From the IMG/VR virus record IMGVR_UViG_3300045581_000489, positions 1 to 29,175 of that record: 29,175 bases of DNA, one strand, 5' to 3'. The notes under the pieces were generated by a model. It was given only the letters and a program-made list of their open reading frames with translations. It was not told where the DNA came from and did not search any database. The translations under genes were made by a program, and so were the position numbers. This DNA is from a virus. Positions 14,906-24,462 of the stretch are shown here, piece by piece. The first letter of the stretch is position 1; each line of letters opens with the position of its first letter.

Positions 14906-15246
14906 TATTCGACATTTGTAATCTGTTCAACAATATTTACCAGCCCCTTAATCAGCGTCTCGTGTATGTCAGTTGCGATGAATTCAACATCGAATTGATA
15001 CACTCCCTTGGCATCCGCAGGTATATCCACGTTTTCAAGCGAAAGGATGTTTTGATCTTCACCACCAATGCCGAACTCATTACCTGTAAGTGTGCCGGAT
15101 GCAATCACCGTTGCTCCTGGCTTCTTTCGAATCTGCATTTGTATTTCGTCATAAATAGACAGATCATATGGTGTATCATCATCATTGGTAAATGTCGCAG
15201 TCCACGCCCATTTGTCACCTTGAACCGCTCGGAGGCATATGCTCAT
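14905..15246 (-). CDS. BppU N-terminal domain-like baseplate protein, 113 aa
   Basis: The 113 residues match the plan of a BppU/DUF2479-like immunoglobulin-type domain. It opens with a GDKWAWTATFTNDDDTPYDL strand pair, then IQMQIRKKPGATVIASGTL, and ends with a YQFDVEF strand followed by GLVNIVEQIT. In related phages this domain links fibres to the baseplate. It stands alone here, just upstream of several fibre genes, so an adaptor role is inferred. The A-rich, T-rich gap of 28 bp before it shows no strong signal. Confidence 0.66.
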   Translation of the reverse strand: MSICLRAVQGDKWAWTATFTNDDDTPYDLSIYDEIQMQIRKKPGATVIASGTLTGNEFGIGGEDQNILSLENVDIPADAKGVYQFDVEFIATDIHETLIKGLVNIVEQITNVE

Positions 15247-15274
15247 AATATAGTTTTATGCAAATTTACAAAAA

Positions 15275-18200
15275 TTAATTGATACGTTGAACTGATAAAT
15301 TGGTATTGTAAAAATCTATTGTTGAATCTGAACCTCCAACTCTGCGATAGTATAATTCAATTACATCATTAATAGACAAATCAACAATAAAAGATCTACC
15401 ATAGTTCTGCAGATTACTTACCGAATCATCATCATTTCTTACTCTTGATTGACCATTATACCCTATTGAACTACCATTTTTATAAACTTCTAAATATACT
15501 GTATTAACATACGGACTGTCAGTAGCAAATGATCCACTATATTCTATTCGGTAAGTTCCGGCAGTTAAAATTGTAATGCTTTCATTAGCAGTAGATGCAG
15601 TTGTATTATTTGACAATGAATTATCAAATGTTACTTCTCTTGCAGTTCCATCCAAAGTTAATCCCAAAATATTACCAGCATTATGTAGATGACCATATGT
15701 ATTGCCTGGAATATTAATTGTCCCACCACCAACTCCAGAAACGTTAGTCAAACTAATGGCTCCATTACTGCCAAGCGACAACGTCTGTGCTTCATTCGTA
15801 GCTGAACCATCCGCTGGCGTTGCCCATATCCATGCACTTGCACCCTGTGATGTAAGTACCTGCCCGGTAGTACCTGCACTGTTAGAGCTGTTGTATATTG
15901 CACCACGAAGCCGAGCGTCACCAATTACATCAAAGTCCCTGGATGGCTGACCACCGATGCCGACATCCTTACCTGAACCAAATGTTCCGGTTGATCCCCA
16001 TGATTGTATATTAGTTGTAAAGTCACCCCATGTCTGCGGTGCTGTAAGTGTTGATGCTATTGTTATCTGATTACTACTCCGAGTTAATGTTATGCCAGTG
16101 CCTTCAGCAAATGTAACATCCGTACCTGTGTCACTATTTAATGTATATGGGGATGCCGATCCGGTAAACGTTAGATTAGTAGCTGAAGCTACAGGGGTAG
16201 ATGGAGACCAAGCTGAACCGTTATAAGTAAGCACTTGCCCGGTTGTTGGTGTAAATGGAGCTGCAATGCTTGTACCCCTTAATTGATTGGCATTCCATGT
16301 AGCAACGTTATATAATGGATATAGCCTGTTAAAGGCATCAAGACCCATGTAAGTGTTGTCGTAATTTAATGAAATGGTTCCACTTCCAGTAATTATACCT
16401 CCTGTTATTGGCGCACTTGTCGCAATGGATGTTACCGTACCAACGCTTACGTTACCTGATCCAAGTAGTGAATTACTATTTATCGTCTTAATGTTAGTGC
16501 CGGAAAACAGCTTGTCTTGCTTTAATGTAAGATCGTATTGCGTTGCCACCTCGGCAGTGTCAGCCTTTACAGTAAATGTATTCAACGGAGATTCCGTTAC
16601 ATCAATGCCCCATCCTGCAGTAACGATTGTACTATCAATGCCAGTACCTCCACCACTTGTTGGCAATGTCACAACCTTTGCAGGCTCCCCATCACTTGAT
16701 AGAGATATTCGCAATTTGTTAGTGTCAAACACCTGGAACGTATCAATGGTTTGAATCTCGTTAGTTATTGAAGCGTCAGCGTCATTCACATTTAATGTTA
16801 ACGTACTGCCTGAAGAGATTGTAATGTTCCCTGCTGTTCCATTTGTGGTAATATTCTGTATTTCATTTGTTGGGCTTGAATCAGCATCATTTACATTAAG
16901 ATTAAGAGTACCTCCACCGTTTGATAATGTTATGTTTCCAGCAGCACCAGACGTGCTAATTGTCTGTAGTTCATTAGTTGCGCTTTGATCCACTATACTA
17001 ACATCGTATAACGTAGCTATTTTACTTGTATCCGACGTTACAGTAAAAGTGTTAGCTGGACTTTCAGATACTATTATGCCGTACCCTTGTGTTACATTTG
17101 TAGAATCTATTATAGGTACTGTTGTTGCATTTATTGTTACATTATTTGAAGACGTTGTTAGATTTATACCTGTGCCTTCAATTAATGTTAAAGAACCGCC
17201 TGAATTACTCAAAGATACAACATGACTATTTGACGTACTTACATGGCTCAATGTTTGGATTTCATTAGTTGGTGAAGCGTCAGCGTCATTGACATTTAAG
17301 GTGATTGTGTTACCAGCGCTAATTGAAATATTGCCTGCGCTACCGTTTGTACTTAATGACTGAATTTCATTAGTTGCGCTTTGATCCACTTGCAACAAAT
17401 CAAATTGTGTCACCAATTTACTTGTGTCTGCCTTTATTGTAAATGTATTTGCAGGAGATTCCGTTACAAGAACGCCATAACCTGAAGATACTATTGTGCT
17501 ATCAGTGAATGACGGTACATTTAATGTAGTTCCAGTGTAGCTTAACCCCGAACCTAATGTTATACCGCTGACATCACCGTCACCATCAACACCTAACAAT
17601 TGAGTGGGATTGTCGGTTGTTAGGTCTCTAATTCGTAGTTCGCCATTTACGTCTAATGTTCTCGTTGGATTTGTTGTTGATAGACCTACTTTTTTATCGC
17701 CTTTGATTGTGACCGCTATGTCTGCACTGTTTACAGTTGAAAATGTAGGCCAATTAGGTGTAACATTTGTGTGTAGGTTTATTTCGTGACCCCTTAAATG
17801 TAATGGAGGATATCCATTGCTTGCATATTTCATCGCAGTAACTTCTGCACTACCTGGCGAAGCGTCCACAATAACCACATCTGTTGCCCCAGCAATATCC
17901 GAAGACCCTAACCACGCCTTTCCTGTTCCAAAATTTTCAGTTACTAAAAAGTCAGATTGGGCAACCATCCTTTTAATGTCATTCCTGATTAATAATCCAT
18001 CGTTTGCATTCGCCCATATAGATGAATTAGTGCCTTTAATTACACCAACACCGTAACCTCCAATGTTCCCCGGATAATTCTGAATTCGAAACCCTGAATT
18101 TGAATAAGTTGGATTAATTAAAAAGAAATCATTGTTTGTTCCGATTGCTCCATTAGAATGAATTGTATAATTTGGAGATGTTAACCCTATGCCCAATCTT

Positions 18201-18508
18201 ACATTTGAATTATCCCAATGAAAATTATTATTAAAAGATAATGAATCCGAACTTTTCCAATATGCTACTTTACTTGCTGCACCGGAACCTGCTATACCTC
18301 CACCACCGCCAAGTGAATCAATGCCTAACGAATCAAAAAGCGCAGTTAATTGGATCCACTTTCCGGCATATCCAGTCTGCCCTGGGATCGAATCGTATGC
18401 AGCAGGTACATTCCACTTTGTTAGTGATCTTTCAATCTGCCTCCATTTGGTTTGTGACTGGGCCGTGAATGCCGTAAGTAATAATATTGCAATGATTATG
18501 TTTCTCAT
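15275..18508 (-). CDS. giant repeat tail-fibre-like protein with a signal peptide, 1077 aa
   Basis: The N-terminus MRNIIIAILLLTAFTAQSQ is a clear Sec signal peptide with a likely cut after AQS (S18). The ATG overlaps the stop of the tail-tip gene as ATGA, so this start, and therefore the signal, is well supported. The body is beta-rich fibre: TRTLDVNGELRIRDL near 280, then two interlaced repeat types. One is DSTIVxxGYGxxVTESPANT (near 334, 468 and 625) and the other is SATNEIQ...LNVNDADASPTNE. Further on are GQVLTSQGASAW motifs and a C-terminal jelly-roll-like domain (about 940-1077, with SITILTAGTYRIEYSG) recalling C1q/TNF folds. It is likely a host-binding fibre. A secreted or surface-exposed product is equally possible and would be unusual for a virion protein. 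Confidence 0.82.
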   Translation of the reverse strand: MRNIIIAILLLTAFTAQSQTKWRQIERSLTKWNVPAAYDSIPGQTGYAGKWIQLTALFDSLGIDSLGGGGGIAGSGAASKVAYWKSSDSLSFNNNFHWDNSNVRLGIGLTSPNYTIHSNGAIGTNNDFFLINPTYSNSGFRIQNYPGNIGGYGVGVIKGTNSSIWANANDGLLIRNDIKRMVAQSDFLVTENFGTGKAWLGSSDIAGATDVVIVDASPGSAEVTAMKYASNGYPPLHLRGHEINLHTNVTPNWPTFSTVNSADIAVTIKGDKKVGLSTTNPTRTLDVNGELRIRDLTTDNPTQLLGVDGDGDVSGITLGSGLSYTGTTLNVPSFTDSTIVSSGYGVLVTESPANTFTIKADTSKLVTQFDLLQVDQSATNEIQSLSTNGSAGNISISAGNTITLNVNDADASPTNEIQTLSHVSTSNSHVVSLSNSGGSLTLIEGTGINLTTSSNNVTINATTVPIIDSTNVTQGYGIIVSESPANTFTVTSDTSKIATLYDVSIVDQSATNELQTISTSGAAGNITLSNGGGTLNLNVNDADSSPTNEIQNITTNGTAGNITISSGSTLTLNVNDADASITNEIQTIDTFQVFDTNKLRISLSSDGEPAKVVTLPTSGGGTGIDSTIVTAGWGIDVTESPLNTFTVKADTAEVATQYDLTLKQDKLFSGTNIKTINSNSLLGSGNVSVGTVTSIATSAPITGGIITGSGTISLNYDNTYMGLDAFNRLYPLYNVATWNANQLRGTSIAAPFTPTTGQVLTYNGSAWSPSTPVASATNLTFTGSASPYTLNSDTGTDVTFAEGTGITLTRSSNQITIASTLTAPQTWGDFTTNIQSWGSTGTFGSGKDVGIGGQPSRDFDVIGDARLRGAIYNSSNSAGTTGQVLTSQGASAWIWATPADGSATNEAQTLSLGSNGAISLTNVSGVGGGTINIPGNTYGHLHNAGNILGLTLDGTAREVTFDNSLSNNTTASTANESITILTAGTYRIEYSGSFATDSPYVNTVYLEVYKNGSSIGYNGQSRVRNDDDSVSNLQNYGRSFIVDLSINDVIELYYRRVGGSDSTIDFYNTNLSVQRIN

Positions 18509-20616
18509 GCTGTTGCGTCAGGTTTTGCTATGCCAATAAAATGTAATATTACAAGTGAGTTGTCAAGATCGTAGCCAAAGTATATACGATTTGATCCTTT
18601 TATATACGTAAAATGTTGAATGTCCAATTGCCCAGGTGTCGGTGGATTGCTTACCGTTGTAGGGTCTATGTAAATGTACTTTGATCCGTTAACATACAGG
18701 TTGAAATATGTTTTATTTTCTTGAACCGTTCCGTTAAAAAATCGGTCTAAATCCTCTTCGTAATATGTACCGTCAACTGTGACTTCCTTATAAAACTGTG
18801 CATAGTATCTGTCAATGTTACTATTCATTGATGACACCGTGCCGTAGTCGCTTGTGTTTAGATTACTGCTGTTGGTTGGGACCTCGTATGTTGTTACAAT
18901 TGTACCTGTGTTGTTGGCTTGTCGTATCAGTTCAAGTTGATAGATGTTTTCATGTACATTCTGCGACATACCGACAATCTTATACTGTAGGCTCTTATAT
19001 GTTACTGTTGATCCTGGGTAGATGAAATTATTTTTTAGGTCATTATCGCCAATGTTTAACTCAACCATATTACCCATACGTAACAATTGATCCTCTGCAA
19101 TCAATGCCTCCAATGCCTTCCATGCACCGGTACCTATTCGGAATTGATTTGTAAATCCTGTACCGAAAGATTGACTAAAAAAGAAAAATTGTACAATATC
19201 ATTTCCTTTTTCGTGATTGCCGTATATGTTAATCGTTTTTGTATTGACAAATTTCGATGTCGGTATTTCGCTGATTACCTTAATCGTGTCATAATCTTGA
19301 ATCCTTTCTGTAAATGTGTAGCTTACATTTACTACCATGCTGCTCATGTTGGTACCCGACAGACCGCTGATTGATGACGTAACATCCATGTATCGGAAAT
19401 ACGTCTCTTCAGTCAATATTACTTCATCAATTGTCTTACCGATTTGTGTCGGTACAATCATTGAATAATTATTGATAATTACAGTCTGCGTAGATGTTGT
19501 AACATTCTCTTGCCGTACCGATTGCGTCAACGTAAAAAAACCTGGCGTTGTGGGATTGTTGTTTGGCTTCGTGATGCTCACAACATCGCACGTTATAATC
19601 ATCCTGTACACCTTGTTAGGTTTGACCGCACCAGGCATACGTTTATATGATACCGTAGTGATGGCGGGGTAAACTAACTTGTTAAGTGTTGTGTCACCTA
19701 CCTTTCTATTGCTGAATCTTGGGTCTGCATGGATCTCAACCTTATTAAATCCTGACTTGAAAAAATAACGGCCACCGGATAAAGCAGTATTTTCTATGCT
19801 TTGAGCTGTAAAAATTGGATCTGTTGACAAATCAAACGTGGCAGTTCTTGTACCATCACTTAACTGATATGCAGATGCATTTTTTGTACGTGTGCCGAAT
19901 AACGTTTCATTTCCAATAACAAAGAATGTATTTCCAAATAATATAATCTGTGTGTTTAATCGAAGCATCAATTCCTGTAGTACCTCCCAACAATTGAATG
20001 GTTTTTTTTCTTCGTTCTCTGATCTGTAAAAATAATCATTTACATATGTGCAGTCTGCAAGCCTCCCATTTGTGTACGCCCCAATGTTTGGCTCAATCTC
20101 GGATTGAAAAACCATCAATGGTGTGTCCATTAATGGAACAATATCTAATTTATTAAGACAATGGCATATAGCCTGGGCAATGGTCATCTGTGGATCGGGA
20201 TAGTCCCAGTCTTTGCCCTTAAGATCAGTCAGACCATCGATTGCCTTATAAAAAAACGTAGGTCTTACTCGGTCATCAAGTTCAAACCCATCAGCGATGA
20301 TTTTTGCCGTATAAGTTATTTCAGAACCTGACTGTTTACTTACATAAACCCTAACAAAAAACCGCCCCTCCTGCGCATTGAAAACATCATCAAATATAAA
20401 TTCCGTATTCTCGTCCAGGATGATGTTTCCCGATATGCTTATTGTCTTGATCGGATCGAATGGGTCTGACTTATTACCGTTTAATTCAACGTTTACAAAT
20501 GGCGTTTCAATATCATATACTATCGGTTCACCATCATACTCAAGATCGATGATATCGACCGTTACGGTGTCTCCGTATGTTGACTTGGCGATATTTTGCA
20601 GCAGGATGTTTCCCAT
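18505..20616 (-). CDS. tail tip / baseplate hub protein, 703 aa
   Basis: The protein follows the tape measure gene directly (1-bp overlap), the usual place for distal tail and hub proteins. The N-terminal 120 residues are strand-rich (DTVTVDIIDLEYDGEPIVYD). A mixed segment has WEVLQELMLRLNTQIILFGN near 210-230, typical of hub domains that follow the Dit-like part. The middle and end are again beta-rich, closing with YINVNG-like strands (KTYFNLYVNGSKYIYIDP). No lysin, protease or glycosidase motif is seen. It may combine distal-tail and tail-associated functions in one chain, which would explain its length. The exact family is uncertain. Confidence 0.72.
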   Translation of the reverse strand: MGNILLQNIAKSTYGDTVTVDIIDLEYDGEPIVYDIETPFVNVELNGNKSDPFDPIKTISISGNIILDENTEFIFDDVFNAQEGRFFVRVYVSKQSGSEITYTAKIIADGFELDDRVRPTFFYKAIDGLTDLKGKDWDYPDPQMTIAQAICHCLNKLDIVPLMDTPLMVFQSEIEPNIGAYTNGRLADCTYVNDYFYRSENEEKKPFNCWEVLQELMLRLNTQIILFGNTFFVIGNETLFGTRTKNASAYQLSDGTRTATFDLSTDPIFTAQSIENTALSGGRYFFKSGFNKVEIHADPRFSNRKVGDTTLNKLVYPAITTVSYKRMPGAVKPNKVYRMIITCDVVSITKPNNNPTTPGFFTLTQSVRQENVTTSTQTVIINNYSMIVPTQIGKTIDEVILTEETYFRYMDVTSSISGLSGTNMSSMVVNVSYTFTERIQDYDTIKVISEIPTSKFVNTKTINIYGNHEKGNDIVQFFFFSQSFGTGFTNQFRIGTGAWKALEALIAEDQLLRMGNMVELNIGDNDLKNNFIYPGSTVTYKSLQYKIVGMSQNVHENIYQLELIRQANNTGTIVTTYEVPTNSSNLNTSDYGTVSSMNSNIDRYYAQFYKEVTVDGTYYEEDLDRFFNGTVQENKTYFNLYVNGSKYIYIDPTTVSNPPTPGQLDIQHFTYIKGSNRIYFGYDLDNSLVILHFIGIAKPDATA

Positions 20617-23600
20617 TAACGTATCCTGTTTTTAAAGTTCATCGCATAATCGCTGACGAGTATAATGTCGGTACCTTGAATCCTTCCGCTCACTTGGGCC
20701 ATGCCACCCGATCCATTGAATCCACCCTTCGCCACATCAGCAGGCACCACGGCTTCACCTTTGTGCAGCATAGCTAAACCGTCCGATTTCACAAGATCAG
20801 TTCCTATTGCGAGGCTCGGCAATGGTGTAGCTGCAATAAATGCCAATTGCGCAGCAACAAGTCCGGCCGTTATCTTTGCAAGTACAGGACCAATTAATGG
20901 TACCGCCAATGCTTGCAGTACTGCGTTTGCTCCGGCAATTGTGGCACTAAATAAAGCTGATGCCTTGTCTAATGCTGCCTGTTTACGTGCCAATGCTTTA
21001 CGCTTTTTTAGCACCTTCTCGTTTAAGTTTGCAAGGGCAGCCTCCTTGGCTTCCTCACCCATTATTGAATTCGCAATACGTTCTTTTTCCTTTTCCTCAA
21101 ACTGGTCAATCTTTGCCTCTTGCATATCAAAGAATGCACCGAATGTACTGAACACTTGCTGCACTGCTGCGACTGCACCCTCAAATGCCTTGCCGATCTT
21201 TGGTCCAAGTGTCTGAACATTCTCGCCTAATTTTTCGGCAATACCTGGCAATGATGCAATTTTATTCCCAAGGAAATCAAAGATGTTTGTATACGTTGTT
21301 TTTACAGAAGATTCCGCACCTTTTAATTGCTCCTGTAATTTAGCTGCTGCGTCTGTACCGCCAAGTCCCTGCTCAATTAAAGTATTAAGCGCACTTTTTA
21401 TAGCATTAATTCGCTCAACATCTGCATCGGTATCTGATAATAATCCGGCTTTTGTTTTGTCTTGAATTATAGTAATCTGCTTGCTTAATTCAGTTAGTGT
21501 ATCAGTTTGAATTTCATTAAATGGATCTGATAAATCTTTAACGCCTGTAATTAATGCAGCAATATTTTTTACATAATTATCCTGCTCTTCGCCAAGCTCA
21601 ATGTATGATTTATTTAACTTTTGAAATTCTTCAGATGTTGGGGATATACCCTCATCCTTCAATCGCTGCATTTCTGATTTCAAAAATCCTACCTGCTCAA
21701 TGAATGGATTTAAATTGACTAACTGATTTTGTAATTCTTTTGCAAGATTGCTTTCTCCAAGATTTTGTTCAGTTAATGTTTTTAATGCATTGTTTATAGC
21801 ATCAACTTTCTCAATGCTTGCATCTGTGCTACCAATTAATCCTTTACTGCTTTTGTTTTGTACTTCAGATATTTTGCTACTTAATTCATCCAAGGCAGTT
21901 TTTTCAATACTATTAAGAGCAAGACCTGCACTTTTAAAATTATCTATTAAAGTATTTATACTAATGTCTATTGTATTGCCAGCATTGGCCAGGTTATCAT
22001 AAATTTTTGTTAACCTTTGAAATTCTTCAGATGCAGGAGAAACACCTTCATCTTTTAGACGTTGCATTTCAGCCGTAAGTAATTGCACCTTTTCAGATGT
22101 TGCCTGAAAAGACGTAATCGTACCTACCTTTAATTGATTATCTAAATTGGTAAATTGCTTTGATAAATTATCGACAATATCAACAGTTGCAAATTGTTGA
22201 CCTAATTCATTTTGTAAGTTTTTAATTTCATTTTTTGTACTTAATACCGCTTGTGATGTTGGATTAAAACCATTTATTACAAGTAACTTTAATCTATCCT
22301 CAAGTAATTTTAACTTTTCTTCAGATGCTTCACTGCCTGTTATTAATCCGGCTTTAAATAACTTGTCGACTTCTGCAAGTTCATTACTAATTTCTTGCAG
22401 TTGTTTTTTTAGATTGTCAGATATACCTCCACCGCCACCACCTCCATCATCAATAGTTTTATTGAAATTAGTATTGGCAATAATAAAATTCTCTGTTTCT
22501 TTTATATTATTTTTTATCTGATTTTGAGAATCTTGTAATGCCTGCTTTTGATTTTTTAAATTTGTTATTTGTTGTTCTATTGCTAAAACTGCACTGTAAG
22601 AACCCATGCTTCCTGTAGAAGCACCTAATGCGCTTGTGTTTTGTCGTGCTTTACCAAGTTTTAAAGTTTGATCAGTTATCTTTTTTTCAATCTCATTAAT
22701 TTGATTTAATGACGTTATTTCATCTTTTAGTAACTGTTCTAACTTTTCCCCACCAATTTTAGCCTTTGCAGCCTTTGTAATGTTAGCAATATAATCAGTA
22801 TACTGATCGTTAATCTTTTTTATACCATCACGCTCAATATCAAGATCGCCAAAATATTCAGGATTTATTTTTTTAAGTTCTGCAAGCGCACCCTTTTTAT
22901 CATTAATTGATTTTGTCTGATCATTAATAACACCAATTAACGCCTGCGTTTGTGCCTTCTCTGTTGCTACTGATTCACTCGCTTGCTGGTTTAATTCAGT
23001 AACTACATTAATACTTTCACCTGCCTTATCCATTGCCTTGGATAATCCATAAGCAACCGCAACCAATGCGCCAATAGCTAAAAGATAAGGAGCAATAGCT
23101 GCCAATGAAGCACGTATTGCTAATGTACTTGTAATTGTTGCTTTTTCGGCTGCTTCCGTAGCACCTTTTGCAAGAAGTTCAGCTTTTACTTTTGCAAGAG
23201 CAGCAGTAATTATCCTATAATATTCAACCCTTAATAATCCGTATGCTTGCGTTAACTTTCCATAAGCAAAAACAGCCGGTCCAACTAATGCTGTAAGACC
23301 TGCGAACACAACCGCAAACCTTTTCTGCTCCGGTGATAAGTCATTAAACGCATTTGTTACGCTCTTGATTGCGTCACTAATGCCGTTAAGTATTGCCGGG
23401 AAATCTATTGAATCGCTGATTGCCTTGCCTAATGTCGCAAGCGATCCCTGAACACTATCACGGAAATTTTCAAAGCTATTTGATAATCCACCCTGAACCC
23501 TTTCAAGTTTGCCCAGTTCGGCTGTTGTACGTGCAATAAAATCTTGCGCAGATATGCCAAGCTTTTGAAGTTCTTCTGAATTTGATGTTCCAAATGCTGC

Positions 23601-24134
23601 CTGCAATGCCGGCCTGATTTCAAATATCCTTTCCCCTAACTGGTTAAGTTCCTCGGCTGAAATCTTACCCTTGGATGCAATCTGCGTTAAAGCTAAAACC
23701 GCACCATCAAACTCGGCAGCACCACCGCCTGATCGTGCTACCGCATTACCGTACTGCTTAATTGTTTCTTCGGCTTCTAATGCAGACAATCCAACGGCCT
23801 GCAATGATGCGGATGCTTTAACTACTTGTGGAAGCGCAAGACCTGGAGCCTCGGCAATAACCTTTAATCTTTCAAACTGTTCGGCTGCAATCGAAGCATC
23901 ACCGGTAATGGCAACAAGCGCATTTTGTAATCTTTCAAAATCGCCAAACGATTGCAAGGCAGCAGCTCCGGCAGCAGCAATAGGAACGGTAAGGCCAAGC
24001 GTCATTTTGGTACCAAAATCAGTGAATCTCTTACTGCTCGCGCTTAATGCCCTTTCGGCCTTCCGTAGATCAGCCTCAAGCTGGGCCGTTGTGGCACCAA
24101 TCCGTATCGTAACATCACCTATCTTGACTGCCAT
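20616..24134 (-). CDS. tail tape measure protein, 1172 aa
   Basis: The longest gene here and the one after the tail chaperones is a tape measure protein. The start (VKIGDVTIRIGATTAQLEAD, then LRKAERALSASSKRFTDFG) is the standard opening. Two hydrophobic regions lie at about 335-369 and 1056-1106. The C-terminus contains SLAIGTDLVKSDGLAMLHKG and EAVVPADVAKGG, typical of the family. Between about 570 and 935 lie roughly four related helical units with patterns like GLITGSEASEEKLKLL and EMQRLKDEG-(I/V)-SP-x-SEEF, after a six-glycine hinge near 565. At the usual 0.15 nm per residue the tail would be about 175 nm. It overlaps the preceding chaperone frame by 16 bp. Confidence 0.93.
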   Translation of the reverse strand: MAVKIGDVTIRIGATTAQLEADLRKAERALSASSKRFTDFGTKMTLGLTVPIAAAGAAALQSFGDFERLQNALVAITGDASIAAEQFERLKVIAEAPGLALPQVVKASASLQAVGLSALEAEETIKQYGNAVARSGGGAAEFDGAVLALTQIASKGKISAEELNQLGERIFEIRPALQAAFGTSNSEELQKLGISAQDFIARTTAELGKLERVQGGLSNSFENFRDSVQGSLATLGKAISDSIDFPAILNGISDAIKSVTNAFNDLSPEQKRFAVVFAGLTALVGPAVFAYGKLTQAYGLLRVEYYRIITAALAKVKAELLAKGATEAAEKATITSTLAIRASLAAIAPYLLAIGALVAVAYGLSKAMDKAGESINVVTELNQQASESVATEKAQTQALIGVINDQTKSINDKKGALAELKKINPEYFGDLDIERDGIKKINDQYTDYIANITKAAKAKIGGEKLEQLLKDEITSLNQINEIEKKITDQTLKLGKARQNTSALGASTGSMGSYSAVLAIEQQITNLKNQKQALQDSQNQIKNNIKETENFIIANTNFNKTIDDGGGGGGGISDNLKKQLQEISNELAEVDKLFKAGLITGSEASEEKLKLLEDRLKLLVINGFNPTSQAVLSTKNEIKNLQNELGQQFATVDIVDNLSKQFTNLDNQLKVGTITSFQATSEKVQLLTAEMQRLKDEGVSPASEEFQRLTKIYDNLANAGNTIDISINTLIDNFKSAGLALNSIEKTALDELSSKISEVQNKSSKGLIGSTDASIEKVDAINNALKTLTEQNLGESNLAKELQNQLVNLNPFIEQVGFLKSEMQRLKDEGISPTSEEFQKLNKSYIELGEEQDNYVKNIAALITGVKDLSDPFNEIQTDTLTELSKQITIIQDKTKAGLLSDTDADVERINAIKSALNTLIEQGLGGTDAAAKLQEQLKGAESSVKTTYTNIFDFLGNKIASLPGIAEKLGENVQTLGPKIGKAFEGAVAAVQQVFSTFGAFFDMQEAKIDQFEEKEKERIANSIMGEEAKEAALANLNEKVLKKRKALARKQAALDKASALFSATIAGANAVLQALAVPLIGPVLAKITAGLVAAQLAFIAATPLPSLAIGTDLVKSDGLAMLHKGEAVVPADVAKGGFNGSGGMAQVSGRIQGTDIILVSDYAMNFKNRIR

Positions 24135-24460
24135 CGTTGTTTATATTTTTCCTCCATTCGCTTAAACACCTCTTCGGCTTCCGGACTGTCTATTGCTATC
24201 TTGCGCTTGCCTGCTTTCTGCTCCTCATCCTCAAACGTAAACAAGTCTGTCGGTTGGTATTTCTTGCCCTTCGCTGCCATCATGTTGAGCATTAATGTAG
24301 ATTGCCATCGCATGACCTTCCATTCGTTTTCCATCTTCTGACGTTCAAAATTGCCACGTTCATGGATGTATTCAAATGTTTCGCCCAGCGTTGCCTCGTA
24401 AAATTCAGTTACCGACATTCCATAATAAAATGCCCTTGAACGAATCTGACCAAATGACAA
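24119..24460 (-). CDS. tail assembly chaperone, second frame (gpT-like)
   Basis: The 113 residues show the layout of the second half of siphovirus tail chaperones: SFGQIRSRAFYYGMSVTEFY, then ATLGETFEYIHE, then WQSTLMLNMMAAKG with KYQPTDLFTFED. No ATG precedes the conserved part; the first usable start is TTG at 24460, or an ATG 14 codons later that would cut the domain. The frame is -1 relative to the preceding gene and is open back into that gene's last 14 codons. That suggests a gpG-gpGT frameshift fusion rather than independent initiation. It overlaps the tape measure gene by 16 bp. Confidence 0.72.
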   Translation of the reverse strand: MSFGQIRSRAFYYGMSVTEFYEATLGETFEYIHERGNFERQKMENEWKVMRWQSTLMLNMMAAKGKKYQPTDLFTFEDEEQKAGKRKIAIDSPEAEEVFKRMEEKYKQRWQSR

Positions 24461-24462
24461 GT

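Noticed and set aside
14788-15282. Plus-strand open frame of 164 codons over the BppU-like gene
   Set aside because: It is antisense to two tightly packed minus-strand genes and its translation has no domain features.
10395-18508. Target region of a diversity-generating retroelement
   Set aside because: No reverse transcriptase or template repeat is in this window, and the variable positions in the propeller repeats do not show an adenine-specific pattern that I can see.
20701-21216. Plus-strand open frame of 171 codons within the tape measure gene
   Set aside because: It lies wholly inside a well supported gene on the other strand, and its low-complexity Ala/Ser-rich sequence is the mirror of the coding strand.
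23671-24165. Plus-strand open frame of 164 codons over the start of the tape measure gene
   Set aside because: It is antisense to a conserved tape measure N-terminus and has an Ala/Ser-rich composition with no motif.
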